A DNA stretch of 64,000 nucleotides from Veillonella nakazawae (GTDB lineage: Bacteria > Bacillota > Negativicutes > Veillonellales > Veillonellaceae). Shown here piece by piece: positions 1 to 8,219 of the stretch. Under the pieces are notes generated by a model. That model had not been told where the DNA came from. It searched no databases and saw only the letters and a list, made by a program, of their open reading frames with translations. Every line of letters begins with the position of its first letter. Position 1 is the first letter of the stretch. Made by a program: the position numbers and the translations under genes. The DNA is taken from the NCBI RefSeq assembly GCF_013393365.1, contig NZ_AP022321.1:1212001-1276000 (forward strand). Reading direction: 5' to 3'.

Positions 1-233
1 ATATCACTAATCGTTACGATTCCCTTTTCATGGGACAATATATTTAAATATTCAGACTCTATCTTCATCCATTCAAGAGGCATTCCACCAGCAGGACGAA
101 TATTACATAAAGATCTAAAGAGAGTAAATTGCTCTTCTTCATTCATAGGGATATCTATATGTTCGTTATGCCGCTCATTGTATTCTGCTACTAAGCCTTC
201 AACCAAATAGCGTAACCGTTCTTGCTCTGTCAT
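1..233 (-). CDS. Protein-ADP-ribose hydrolase (zinc macrodomain type), N-terminal part only
   Basis: The gene starts at the ATG at 233 and runs off the left edge, so only about 77 residues are visible. An AAGGAG ribosome site lies 7 bases before the ATG. The visible part contains LFRSLCNIRP and later PLEWMKIESEYL, which resembles the N-terminal helical segment before the macrodomain in the Streptococcus/Staphylococcus zinc-dependent macrodomain hydrolases (R-A-L-x-N-x-R-P, then L..EDAYL). Those enzymes remove ADP-ribose from proteins. The catalytic macrodomain lies outside the window, so the call rests on the N-terminal match alone. Confidence 0.5.
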   Translation of the reverse strand, partial: MTEQERLRYLVEGLVAEYNERHNEHIDIPMNEEEQFTLFRSLCNIRPAGGMPLEWMKIESEYLNILSHEKGIVTISD

Positions 234-275
234 ATGTAACTCCTTTTTTTATAGACTATACGTTCACCTAATATA

Positions 276-313
276 TAACAAAAAACTGCTAGCACATATG
301 TATATGCTAGCAG
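276..313 (-). terminator. Rho-independent terminator after the ABM-domain gene
   Basis: A 9-bp perfect stem (CTGCTAGCA at 286-294, TGCTAGCAG at 305-313) with a 10-base loop is followed on the minus strand by TTTTTTGTT. It lies just past the stop of the gene ending at 355. Confidence 0.8.
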
Positions 314-354
314 TAACTTTACTGTGATTATATTATACTATATTATATTCAGTT

Positions 355-1122
355 TTAAGGTCTTACAAATGCTTGACCCCCATGGTTGACGAGGACATCC
401 CCATCTAAAACCTTTGTGGTAACATTTTGTAAACTACCTTGGATTTGGCTCATCATGAATCGATAACCAGGACTATTTAAATGTTTTGTTAAGGCCTCTT
501 GATCACTATAAATTTGGATAACATACCAATGATTTTTTACATTTCTTTCACGAAGCACATAACCAGCCTTATAACCCGCATCATCGCGTACGGCCCGTTC
601 AATATCGAGTTGGTATTGACGTTGTACTGTGTCGATATCATTGCTATTAACAGTAAACTCTGTTAATGTCACTACTGCTTTACCATCATTGACAATGGAT
701 AAAGCATCTTTTTTCTCAAACAATAGTACAGACTGTACGTCATACATTTTACGATTTGTTAATTTAGAACCTACTTCATTAACAAAGGCTTGATAATGAT
801 CGGATTTGCGATGTGTTTCAATAGCAGCTAAATCTTTATAAATCTCTACTACATAAGACTCAGATGGATTGCCTTTTACATGCGCTACATCCATAGATAA
901 TGTATTAGGTTCTTTCTCCATAGATGCTGTTAGATTAGCTACACCTACATTATTATATGTACCTTGTAACTCTGCTGGTACTTCGAATCGATACATATTG
1001 ACACTAGGTGCTGTATCTACAGATTGATCTCGTTCCATAACAAGAGCCGCAAAGGATGTACTAACACCTAATACAGCAATAGCAGATGTAATTATCATAC
1101 GTTTTAATAATGTTCTATTCAT
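355..1122 (-). CDS. Exported protein with two antibiotic-biosynthesis-monooxygenase (ABM) type domains
   Basis: This 255-residue protein begins with a signal peptide: a positive MNRTLLKR start, a hydrophobic stretch to about residue 22, then SFA-A. Two ferredoxin-like ABM repeats follow, at about residues 55-135 (ending SYVVEIYKDLAAIETHRKSDHYQAF) and 150-235 (with NHWYVIQIYSDQEALTKHLNSPGYRFM, the same layout). ABM proteins are small alpha/beta-barrel oxygenases or quinol-oxidising proteins; the repeats show the family pattern but not the substrate. It appears monocistronic, with its own terminator at 276-313. The export signal is unusual, since most ABM proteins are cytoplasmic. Confidence 0.7.
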   Translation of the reverse strand: MNRTLLKRMIITSAIAVLGVSTSFAALVMERDQSVDTAPSVNMYRFEVPAELQGTYNNVGVANLTASMEKEPNTLSMDVAHVKGNPSESYVVEIYKDLAAIETHRKSDHYQAFVNEVGSKLTNRKMYDVQSVLLFEKKDALSIVNDGKAVVTLTEFTVNSNDIDTVQRQYQLDIERAVRDDAGYKAGYVLRERNVKNHWYVIQIYSDQEALTKHLNSPGYRFMMSQIQGSLQNVTTKVLDGDVLVNHGGQAFVRP

Positions 1123-1155
1123 AGACGTTCTTAAATACTCCTAAGTACTTCAAGA

Positions 1156-1641
1156 TTACAATGTAATATATTCTACTATTGTACCATGTTCTTCAATAAG
1201 TTTAACTAAGTCTTTTCCCTGTAGCCATACGGTAGCATCATTTTGATTAGGATGTATACCGATTAGATTATCTTTATAATCCGCATCAATGTAGTAATGT
1301 ACCTTATGGTCTTCATCGTGGAGCAAACAGAATGGAGATACGTGACCTGGTTTAATCTTCAAAATATCCCATAGCTCTTCTTCGGAACCAAAGGAAATCT
1401 TTTTAAGCTTATGGTCCTTACGGAACTGCTTTAGATCCACACGCTTAGAACCACGAACGGTAATCAAATAATAATGTTCCCGTTTATGGTCTCGAATGAA
1501 TAAATTCTTTGCATCCCACTCAGGATATGGCAACTCTACATTGGGCTTATCATCCATACTAAATAACGGTACGTGATCCGTAATTTCAAAATCGATATGA
1601 TGGTCACGTAGGCAATCATATACGCCTTGTTTATCTAACAT
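1156..1641 (-). CDS. ProX/PrdX-like aminoacyl-tRNA deacylase (YbaK/ProRS editing domain)
   Basis: A 161-residue stand-alone YbaK-type domain. Family features are the opening D-x-L-x-x-H-x-I-x-F-E segment, ITVRGSKRVDLKQFRK around residues 60-75 with the conserved lysine region, FGSEEELWDILKIKPGHVSPF (the GxVSPF-type substrate loop) and the late YYIDADY stretch. Relatives hydrolyse mischarged tRNA, mainly Ala-tRNA(Pro). The size matches single-domain ProX/PrdX. The next gene upstream ends at 1720, so it is probably expressed alone. The family is clear; the tRNA substrate is inferred. Confidence 0.8.
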   Translation of the reverse strand: MLDKQGVYDCLRDHHIDFEITDHVPLFSMDDKPNVELPYPEWDAKNLFIRDHKREHYYLITVRGSKRVDLKQFRKDHKLKKISFGSEEELWDILKIKPGHVSPFCLLHDEDHKVHYYIDADYKDNLIGIHPNQNDATVWLQGKDLVKLIEEHGTIVEYITL

Positions 1642-1719
1642 GTAATACCTCTAATATAATTTGGTGAAAGTAAACATCATAGTGAAAGCAACTATATATG
1701 TGTTAATTATACACCAATC

Positions 1720-2736
1720 TTATTCTGAGACTGTATAGGTTCCATCAAATACAAATAACTCTGGATGTTCATGTACAAATACATCTTCAAAGATGCCTTC
1801 ATATTCATAGACTACATCGTCTTTTCCATCTAGGAAATCAAATACCTCATCGTCCCATTCTTTTAAAATGGTCCATCGTTCTTCTCTATTAAATGGAACA
1901 GAACCGCCAAAGTAATCGATTACGGATTGTAAATTATCTGCTAGTATATCCATCTTGAAGAGGCGTAACCCTGCAAGAGCATCTTCCCATACAATGCCTG
2001 TAGAGTTATAGAAGAACTGATGATGCCCACCATTATTAACCTCAGCGAAATACCAGCATATAGCGTTAAGATATCTTTGCTCTACGGTAAAACCTTTTGC
2101 AGATTCTAAATAATCATCGTATGAGCCATATATATTGATAGTCCAATAGGCAGGCTCATTGATGGTCCACATATCATCTGTAGCTAAAATTTCTTCTACA
2201 GTGATCGTTCGTTGACGAGGTACACCTTCTCTTTTCTTCTTTTTCTCTGCTATATACTTGCTATAGGCAGAGCATAAATCAGGATAATCAACTTCACACT
2301 TTTCATAGTCCATCTGTAAACGGCACATATCCATGACTTCAAAGCAGTATTCCTTTATATCATTTCGATCTTCATTAGTTGCTAATTGTACACCGTTATC
2401 TACTAGAGCTAACATCTGTTGCATGTTCTCTGATGTATAAGCCTCACGATTAGTAGAAGCAATAGAGCCATAGGAGTACGCACAGCGATAATGCCACGCT
2501 GCATCTCTATATTCTGTATCAATGGCCTTAAATACTTTAATAGCTTCTTCTGGTTTATCGTTATTGTTATAGGCTCTACCTAGCTCGCCTAATAAAGGTA
2601 CAGATAAGTTATCGGTGCCAACCCCCGTTAATACATCAATAATAACTTCCTCTTGTCCAATATCATTAAGATCTTTAATAGTTTGTAACTGTTCAGCATC
2701 AGACAAAGATAAAAACTGTTCAACACTTAAAGACAT
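1720..2736 (-). CDS. TPR-like plus DUF4375 (DMP19) protein
   Basis: 338 residues from the ATG at 2736, chosen because a GAGGGG ribosome site sits 11 bases upstream; an in-frame GTG at 2745 is only 2 bases from that site. Residues about 1-150 form a TPR-like helical module (LLGELGRAYNNNDKPEEAIKVF) clearly homologous to the middle of the protein at 5357-6871. Residues about 185-310 match DUF4375/DMP19 (YLNAICWYFAEVNNGGHHQFFYN, then a long helical end). DUF4375 proteins recur beside SUKH and other immunity-type proteins. The function is unknown; a role as an immunity-like protein is inferred from this island. Confidence 0.7.
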   Translation of the reverse strand: MSLSVEQFLSLSDAEQLQTIKDLNDIGQEEVIIDVLTGVGTDNLSVPLLGELGRAYNNNDKPEEAIKVFKAIDTEYRDAAWHYRCAYSYGSIASTNREAYTSENMQQMLALVDNGVQLATNEDRNDIKEYCFEVMDMCRLQMDYEKCEVDYPDLCSAYSKYIAEKKKKREGVPRQRTITVEEILATDDMWTINEPAYWTINIYGSYDDYLESAKGFTVEQRYLNAICWYFAEVNNGGHHQFFYNSTGIVWEDALAGLRLFKMDILADNLQSVIDYFGGSVPFNREERWTILKEWDDEVFDFLDGKDDVVYEYEGIFEDVFVHEHPELFVFDGTYTVSE

Positions 2737-2861
2737 ACAATACACGTCCCCTCATAGCATAAATATGTATATGAAATCATCTTAAGATAATTATAACAAA
2801 CAACACAAAACTATGGGTTACAGATTTTAAAATAATAGTTTACGACAAAACAGCTACTGAA

Positions 2862-3440
2862 CTAGCTACCAAGCCATACCACAAATACAGGAGTACCTTC
2901 ATCATCATCGTCGATTTCATCGATATCGTCACCATCGAATTCATGGTCATCATAGGCTAGATTTTCAAAGAATACATGATCACCGAGCTCTTTATTGGCC
3001 ATTAAGTTATGTAGCTTGAAAAGAAGCTCTTCAGTAGTAAAGTACTGGCCATTATCTGCTTTTAGGCGAGCATAGATTTCAACTTGCCACATACCGTCTT
3101 CTTTATCGTATTCTTCTAATTCATCGTCTTCGTACAAGTATTCATTAGAGTGAAGCTGACTTTTACTTTCAATCCAAGCTTCATAGCTTACAAGAATTTC
3201 AGGCTCTACTAATGGCGGTAAATTATCACGATTAACGTTATGCTCTTCTAAGCATTCATAAAACGCCTTAATAAACTCTTCTCTAGTATAAGTAGTTTTA
3301 TTGAAAACCCAAGGAATTCCCTTAAACTCATGATAGTAACCTTCATATATTTTATTACCATCTTTATCAGTACCGAGATATTCAATCTGCTCAGTATTCT
3401 CATCCTTGTTAAACAGGTTCTTAATCACATCAAAAATCAT
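2862..3440 (-). CDS. C-module protein; probably the surviving 3' end of a broken SUKH-TPR-C paralog
   Basis: The open frame codes 192 acidic residues. About residues 40-192 align with the last 160 residues of the protein at 5357-6871, sharing EPEILV-YEAWIESK-QL, KEDGMWQVEI and EELLFKLHNLMANKELGDH. An AAGGAGG lies just before the ATG at 3440. However, the same frame reads through upstream and keeps aligning with the TPR region of the larger paralog (WCCEVV, then DY at the ATG) until a TAG at 3525-3527. The ATG and its ribosome site therefore lie inside former coding sequence. It may be expressed as a short protein or be a relic. The domain has no name I recognise. Confidence 0.6.
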   Translation of the reverse strand: MIFDVIKNLFNKDENTEQIEYLGTDKDGNKIYEGYYHEFKGIPWVFNKTTYTREEFIKAFYECLEEHNVNRDNLPPLVEPEILVSYEAWIESKSQLHSNEYLYEDDELEEYDKEDGMWQVEIYARLKADNGQYFTTEELLFKLHNLMANKELGDHVFFENLAYDDHEFDGDDIDEIDDDDEGTPVFVVWLGS

Positions 3441-3555
3441 GAAATAATCCTCCTTATAATTCTTTAAACTAATAGAACTTAATAAATACTCTACTACTTC
3501 ACAACACCAACCTAATCTAGTTATCTAAAGTAGCTTTTTTACCGTTATTATGGCA
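3441..3555 (-). pseudogene. Decayed TPR segment of the broken SUKH-TPR-C paralog
   Basis: Minus-strand translation gives KKATLDN then a TAG, and after a one-frame shift WCCEVVEYLLS directly in frame with the 192-residue protein below it. The intact paralog reads KEAHLDKQLVWCCEVVKYHLSK. At least one nonsense change and one frameshift separate the remnant from a working gene. Everything upstream (SUKH domain and first TPR half) is missing. Confidence 0.7.
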
Positions 3556-3560
3556 ATATA

Positions 3561-3678
3561 TTAGCCATCAATAGCAAAGTAGTTTAGAAGTTTTCTCATC
3601 CCAACAGAATTTTAAGCCTTCATAAAGAAGACTATATTCACAATATCTCTCATCATATATGAGTTCATTGTCTATCAT
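3561..3678 (-). pseudogene. Internally deleted copy of the DUF2262-like gene
   Basis: An ATG at 3678 opens a 36-codon frame with IYDERYCEYSLLYEGLKFCWDEK, matching the N-terminus of the 119-residue protein at 7420-7779 (VIYDEQLRQYTIFYEGIQFCWDEK). The match then jumps, in another frame, to NYFAIDG and a stop, which is the last part of that protein (HYFAIDG). The middle 80 or so codons are gone and the join is out of frame, so this is a dead gene. Confidence 0.75.
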
Positions 3679-3826
3679 GGGCATCAACTCTCTCTCTTCA
3701 ACATGCTTTGATTGTATTATTCATAATATATTCCTCATTATTGTAAACTAATCTCATATAAAATAACGTAGCCCAAAGCACAAAATTATAATAATTTAAT
3801 CTAATTTATTACTGTTATAAATTTCC

Positions 3827-3852
3827 GTGTATAGTAAAAGCCCCTCGCATAA
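3827..3852 (-). terminator. Distal half of a terminator hairpin split by the IS3 element
   Basis: Holds GTGTATAGTAAAAG, the AGCCCCTCGC arm and most of the ATAA loop. Rejoined with 5326-5335 (GCGAAGGGCT) it forms a 10-bp stem with one mismatch, followed on the minus strand by TTTTACTATAC. The same tail and nearly the same stem occur intact at 9352-9387. Confidence 0.7.
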
Positions 3853-3888
3853 TGATATGTACCCATTTTCCTGGACACATATTATTTA

Positions 3889-4734
3889 CTAGCCTAAACA
3901 CATGGATGCTTCCCTGTATTTTACAGGGGGCATCCATTTTGTTTTTTTCTGGATCCTTCTGTTGTTGTAATAGTTAATGTATTCTTCTATCGCTACTGCA
4001 AAAGCATTAAATGATGAATATTCTGTTTCAAAACCATAATATATTTCTGTTTTCAATCTACCAAAAAAGGTTTCCATCACAGAGTTATCATAACAATTTC
4101 CTTTTCGAGACATAGATTGAATAATACCGTGTTCTTTGAGTGTTCTCCTAAAGTACTTATGTTGGTATTGCCATCCTTGATCAGAATGGAGGATTAATCC
4201 TGAAAGATTCGTAAACTTCTTGAATGCCTTCTCTAACATACGAGAAATTTGTTCTAAGTTGGGCCTTAATGCTAAGTCATAAGCAATAATCTCATTCGTA
4301 TTCATATCTAAAATAGGCGACAAATAGCATTTTCCCCACGAGAAATTAAATTGAGACACATCTGTAGTCCATTTTTGTAATGGTGCAGTTGTACTAAAAT
4401 CTCTATTGACGATATTTTCTGCTACTTTACCGACTTTCCCTTTGTAAGAGTGATACTTTTCCTTCGGTCGCTTTCCTGCGAGTCCCATGCTATGCATAAG
4501 TCTTTGCACTCGTTTATGATTAACTACAAAACCTCGATTAAGAAGTTCTTGGTATACACGGCGTACACCATACCGACCTTTATGTTCTGTAAAAATCTTT
4601 TGAATTTCATCTTTTAGCTCTGTATTCCTTTTATCTACAAGATCTACTTTAGTAAGTTCAAAATAATAGGTAGATTTGGACATTGGCATAGCTTTCAAAA
4701 GATACTTTAGTTGATAGCCTTGTTGGCGGAGCAT
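3889..4734 (-). CDS. IS3-family transposase OrfB (DDE integrase)
   Basis: 281 residues from the ATG at 4734, though the frame stays open upstream (EKAAIIK before the M) as expected for an OrfAB fusion. It has the HTH_21-like start (LRQQGYQLKYLLKAMPMSKSTYY) and an rve integrase core with the catalytic triad: TTDVSQF, HSDQGWQY and the E in NSVMETFFGRLKTE. It overlaps orfA by 28 bases in the -1 frame. A GAAAAAG run at the end of orfA is the likely slippage site producing the fused transposase. It ends inside the left inverted-repeat region. Confidence 0.93.
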   Translation of the reverse strand: MLRQQGYQLKYLLKAMPMSKSTYYFELTKVDLVDKRNTELKDEIQKIFTEHKGRYGVRRVYQELLNRGFVVNHKRVQRLMHSMGLAGKRPKEKYHSYKGKVGKVAENIVNRDFSTTAPLQKWTTDVSQFNFSWGKCYLSPILDMNTNEIIAYDLALRPNLEQISRMLEKAFKKFTNLSGLILHSDQGWQYQHKYFRRTLKEHGIIQSMSRKGNCYDNSVMETFFGRLKTEIYYGFETEYSSFNAFAVAIEEYINYYNNRRIQKKTKWMPPVKYREASMCLG

Positions 4735-5276
4735 TTTGATGATCGCTGCTTTTTCGCCTTGAGTCGCGCAGCCTCTTTTTCTTCTCTCAAGGCAATCTCT
4801 TTTTTTATGACTTCATTTTCAGCTTTAATATAAGCATTTTCAGCTCGTAAGCGAATGAGTTCCTCATATTCACTCTCTTTGAGTTCTCGAGGTGAGATAG
4901 TCTTAGGTACTTTCATTTTGCAATCCTTTGGTGGTCGTCCTTTAGGTTTATTAATAAGACCATTGTATCCCAAAGTTTTGTATTTATGAACCCATTGATA
5001 CAGTTGTCCAGAATTAATACCCGCTATAATAGCTACTGATCTTAAACCTTGACCTGAAAGAACTTGGCATACTAACTCAAATTTTTCTTTTGGAGACCAA
5101 TACTTATTAGTCCCTCGACATTTATTAATGTCTGAACCATGAAGTCGTTCTAATTTAACCCAATCTCTTATTAGTTTATGAAATGTATCTGTCCTCACAC
5201 CGTTAGGCGTCTTGGGCCATTCACCTTGATAGAATAATTCAATTGCTTTTCTTTTAAATTCATAACTATATCTCAT
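4707..5276 (-). CDS. IS3-family transposase OrfA (helix-turn-helix protein)
   Basis: The ATG at 5276 is chosen (MRYSYEFKRKAIELF, a typical OrfA start) with AAGGGGG 9 bases upstream; the longer frame to 5318 would run into the inverted repeat. The 189 residues contain two helix-turn-helix segments (about residues 1-60 and 60-110, with LRSVAIIAGINSGQLYQWVHKYKTLGYNGL) and a C-terminal leucine-zipper-like coiled coil (LIRLRAENAYIKAENEVIKKEIAL). OrfA binds the IS ends and forms the OrfAB transposase after frameshifting. Confidence 0.9.
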   Translation of the reverse strand: MRYSYEFKRKAIELFYQGEWPKTPNGVRTDTFHKLIRDWVKLERLHGSDINKCRGTNKYWSPKEKFELVCQVLSGQGLRSVAIIAGINSGQLYQWVHKYKTLGYNGLINKPKGRPPKDCKMKVPKTISPRELKESEYEELIRLRAENAYIKAENEVIKKEIALREEKEAARLKAKKQRSSKCSANKAIN

Positions 5277-5322
5277 GAAAATACCCCCTTTACTGGTTGT
5301 CCAGTAAAGGGGGTACATATCA

Positions 5323-5335
5323 TAAGCGAAGGGCT
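5323..5335 (-). terminator. Proximal half of the split terminator downstream of the SUKH-TPR gene
   Basis: Contains the second copy of the TAA duplication and the GCGAAGGGCT arm that pairs with 3839-3848. It lies 21 bases past the stop of the gene ending at 5357, so it was that gene's terminator before the insertion. It can no longer fold locally. Confidence 0.7.
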
Positions 5336-5356
5336 AATATATTATTTCTCTATTAA

Positions 5357-6871
5357 TCAACTACCACAGCAAATATAGAATACAGGTATGCCATCTTCAT
5401 TATCTATAAGTCCGTAACCTTCACATTCATGGCCTTCGTATTCAATGCCTTCAAAGAATACGTGATCTCCTAATTCTTTATTGGCCATCAAATTGTGCAA
5501 TTTAAAGAGCAATTCTTCTCTTGTAAAATATGTACCATTATCCGCCACAAGATGAGCCATAATTTCTACCTGCCACATGCCATCTTCTTTATCTTCTTCG
5601 CGTAACTCCTCATCGGTTACACGTTCATTGTCAAAGAGTTGGTCTTTACTTTCAATCCAAGCCTCATAGGTTACTAGAATTTCTGGTTCTTCTAATCTAT
5701 CGTCGTCATCTTCTTGATCATCATCTACATAGTTCTTTACATTTTCATTGTATTCTTTGGAAAACTCTTCTCTGCTATATGTTTGCTTATTAAATACCCA
5801 ATGTACTACATCATATGTAGGATAGTTATCTTCATCGCATTCAGTAACGTCTTTAATATCTTTACCTTCTGTAGCATCTTTGCTATTTTTCTTATCAAAC
5901 ACAGTCTTAATAGTTTCATATACCAAAGGATAATCCACCTTGTACTCTTTTGGCTTAATTTTAGATAGGTGATATTTTACTACTTCACAGCACCAAACAA
6001 GCTGTTTATCTAAGTGAGCTTCTTTCGTCACTTTTATGCCCGTCTCTATTAACTGTAATGCTTTCTGCACATGTTCAGATTCGTAGCTTTCACCAATAGC
6101 TAACATCCCATGAGCATAACCACAACGATAGTACCAAGACCAATCACGATGTGCCTCATCGATTCGTTCAAACAACTCGATAGCCTCTGACGCACGGCCA
6201 TTATTGTTATACATACGTCCTAAGGTACTTAATAGTATAGGCGACAAATTATCAATGCCTATGTTCGTCAATAGCTCCATCGCACGCTTAATATCGATGC
6301 CCTCTTGTTCATTAAGGAGCTTAACCTTTTCCGTATCACTTAATACTTGAAACTCTTCATCCGTAATTTCTTCTATATTGAAATATAAGTTCTTAATAAA
6401 TTCACCAAAGTTATCTGCTAAGGGAGTCATGGAGTAATCACATTCTTGATCAACCCGTACAACCTTAGGTTCACCGGTTGGACCGCACTCACGATAATCA
6501 AGGAAAATCATATCATGCCCACCAGAAATCGTATCGGCTACAACGACACCGATAGGGGGATATTTTACTTTTGAAATCCAAAACTCATTTCCCATCTCAC
6601 CTAAAAGAGAGTATTTTTTATCTCTATCGATACCATATATACCTGTTACATAAACACAATCGTCATTATCGTTAATAAAACAATTTTTCTTTACTACACC
6701 ACCATTATGGTTTTTAAGTAGCTCAATATAGGCTGCAGGCAATGTATAGCCAAGCTCAGCTTCAGTATCCTTAATATCCTCATCGGTAACAGGTTTACCA
6801 ATATAGGATTCAAAGGCATAATCAACATCGTTCCAAAATCCGGTCCAATCAAAGTCTTTTAGATTACTCAT
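5357..6871 (-). CDS. SUKH (SMI1/KNR4) domain + TPR-like + C-module protein
   Basis: A 504-residue cytoplasmic protein from the ATG at 6871 with AGGAGAGAG upstream. Residues about 10-165 are a SUKH domain: E-x-E-x-x-L-G-Y-T-L-P-A-A-Y-I-E-L-L-K-x-H-N-G-G, then GGHDMIFLDYRE and a final FGEFIKNL. Residues 173-310 are the TPR-like module also found at 1720-2736. Residues about 345-504 are the C-module also seen alone at 2862-3440. SUKH proteins are common immunity proteins of polymorphic toxins. The three-module build, with two modules reused nearby, suggests shuffling in a poly-immunity locus. The IS3 element has broken its terminator. Confidence 0.75.
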   Translation of the reverse strand: MSNLKDFDWTGFWNDVDYAFESYIGKPVTDEDIKDTEAELGYTLPAAYIELLKNHNGGVVKKNCFINDNDDCVYVTGIYGIDRDKKYSLLGEMGNEFWISKVKYPPIGVVVADTISGGHDMIFLDYRECGPTGEPKVVRVDQECDYSMTPLADNFGEFIKNLYFNIEEITDEEFQVLSDTEKVKLLNEQEGIDIKRAMELLTNIGIDNLSPILLSTLGRMYNNNGRASEAIELFERIDEAHRDWSWYYRCGYAHGMLAIGESYESEHVQKALQLIETGIKVTKEAHLDKQLVWCCEVVKYHLSKIKPKEYKVDYPLVYETIKTVFDKKNSKDATEGKDIKDVTECDEDNYPTYDVVHWVFNKQTYSREEFSKEYNENVKNYVDDDQEDDDDRLEEPEILVTYEAWIESKDQLFDNERVTDEELREEDKEDGMWQVEIMAHLVADNGTYFTREELLFKLHNLMANKELGDHVFFEGIEYEGHECEGYGLIDNEDGIPVFYICCGS

Positions 6872-6913
6872 AATACTCTCTCCTAGTTTAAACCAATATA
6901 ATCTAAATTTTAA

Positions 6914-7372
6914 TTACTCATTCATAAAATAAGTTTTGATTAAAGCTTTTACCTCACGTCGTATCAAAATAGTATCTACAATATAGGAAACAATGATATA
7001 AGGAGATGCATTTATAATCGCTATAGGCGCTAATATAATTGCCACCCATAATAGATCTAGAGGATATGCATACCACTTAATATCTATGGTATTTAAAATG
7101 GGTATCACATAGTCTATCACTCTTAATTCCCATTGCATTAATGGATTTAAGTCCTCACATGTTCCTACTAGCCAAGCGAAGATAACCCCAAAAAGCAAAA
7201 AATATACTATGCCAACGGGAATTAATATCTTCGCTCGCTTTTTTAATAGATTACGACAAATCTCATCTTCTTCCTCTGGTGCTATATCATATAACATATT
7301 GCACTGAATCTGAATCCGTCTAAATCGATAGCGAATATACTTATACAAAATGTTATTCGGTGTATATAACAT
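6914..7372 (-). CDS. Small membrane protein of unknown function
   Basis: 152 residues from the ATG at 7372 (GGAG 6 bases upstream); an in-frame GTG at 7384 overlaps that site. Two to three membrane segments are visible: about residues 50-70 (ILIPVGIVYFLLFGVIFAWL), 105-135 (LLWVAIILAPIAIINASPYI) and possibly the adjoining IIVSYIVDTIL. A basic cytoplasmic head precedes them (YIRYRFRRIQ). It sits between the DUF2262-like and SUKH genes and is probably co-transcribed. I recognise no family; a membrane-acting immunity or accessory role is speculation. Confidence 0.55.
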   Translation of the reverse strand: MLYTPNNILYKYIRYRFRRIQIQCNMLYDIAPEEEDEICRNLLKKRAKILIPVGIVYFLLFGVIFAWLVGTCEDLNPLMQWELRVIDYVIPILNTIDIKWYAYPLDLLWVAIILAPIAIINASPYIIVSYIVDTILIRREVKALIKTYFMNE

Positions 7373-7419
7373 AATAGACTCCACATATAAGTCATGCTAG
7401 CAAAATCATGGAAAATATA

Positions 7420-7779
7420 TCATCCATCTATGGCAAAATAATGTAAATCTTTGAATTCATCATCCCAAAATGTAAAAGAAAAGATATGGGTATCATCAAA
7501 GGTTTGCTCGCAATAGGTTACAGCATCACGTTCTGGTTCAATAATAGGCATACCAATGCGTGATTTCATGTCATCAATAGTTATATCACCATACCAATCT
7601 CGTATTTCGTTATAAATGAAAGTTACAATTGCATCTATATTTTTATGGTAATTAACAGCTAATAGCTTTGCCGTATCTAAATTAGTATCTGTTGGTTTCT
7701 CATCCCAGCAAAACTGTATTCCTTCATAGAATATGGTATATTGCCTTAACTGTTCATCATAAATTACAGGATTAATCAT
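7420..7779 (-). CDS. DUF2262-like protein
   Basis: 119 residues: a short beta start (VIYDEQLRQYTIFYEGIQFCWDEK), a helical middle with NEIRDWYGDITIDDMKSRIGM, and a beta end FSFTFWDDEFKDLHYFAIDG. This order matches DUF2262 proteins (query of the Y-D-E start, IT-x-x-x-F middle, F-x-D-x-H-x end), but the assignment is by eye. Its start overlaps the end of the 139-residue gene by 8 bases, so translation is probably coupled. A deleted copy lies at 3561-3678. Function unknown; immunity-like by context. Confidence 0.6.
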   Translation of the reverse strand: MINPVIYDEQLRQYTIFYEGIQFCWDEKPTDTNLDTAKLLAVNYHKNIDAIVTFIYNEIRDWYGDITIDDMKSRIGMPIIEPERDAVTYCEQTFDDTHIFSFTFWDDEFKDLHYFAIDG

Positions 7780-8191
7780 CGTTTGTACCCTTTACATAGC
7801 TTTCCATCTTCGGTCTTAAATCTAGTACGACTTCCCAATCATCTAATGATGGAGCCTTATGATGTGCAATAAATTCTTCTATAATCTGTAATGCCTCTTG
7901 AGGGCCTAGCTCATTTTTACCGTATATTATCGCACCCTGATCACCATCATTAGTTACACTAAGCTCTATATGTAATAAATCGGTATCTTGATCACTACAA
8001 ACTTGTACAAAGTTATACATTTTATTATCTATGGAAATTGCCTTTGCTGGAGAGATAACTACAAAATCCTGCTCTTGATTCTCAATAGCGTAGAGATTTT
8101 GCTCAACCTCATTCAATGTAATTCCTTCATACTTATAGTTACCTACATCAATTGACCAGTCTGTATAAGTCTTCTCAACTGCATCTGCCAT
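7772..8191 (-). CDS. Unknown 139-residue acidic protein of the immunity-like island
   Basis: I do not recognise the family. It is a soluble alpha/beta protein with no signal peptide, cysteine motif or membrane segment. A strand-rich first half (WSIDVGNYKYEGITLNEVEQNLYAIE) and a helix near the end (GPQEALQIIEEFIAHH) resemble small single-domain immunity proteins in size and charge. It overlaps the DUF2262-like gene by 8 bases and follows the ankyrin gene by 28 bases, so the three probably form an operon. Confidence 0.55.
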   Translation of the reverse strand: MADAVEKTYTDWSIDVGNYKYEGITLNEVEQNLYAIENQEQDFVVISPAKAISIDNKMYNFVQVCSDQDTDLLHIELSVTNDGDQGAIIYGKNELGPQEALQIIEEFIAHHKAPSLDDWEVVLDLRPKMESYVKGTNDD

Positions 8192-8219
8192 ATGTATCTC
8201 CTCAACTTTACAATATACA

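Larger units (their letters stand above)
3853..5322 (-). mobile_element. IS3-family (IS150-like) insertion sequence, 1470 bp, complete
   Basis: The terminal inverted repeats begin TGATATGTACCC at both ends (3853 inward; 5322 inward on the minus strand) and match at 22 of the first 25 positions, through CTGGACA. The 3-bp target duplication TAA occurs at 3850-3852 and 5323-5325. It carries overlapping orfA and orfB. Removing the element restores a hairpin (arms 3839-3848 and 5326-5335) whose loop was the target. Both reading frames are open, so it may still be active. Confidence 0.9.
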
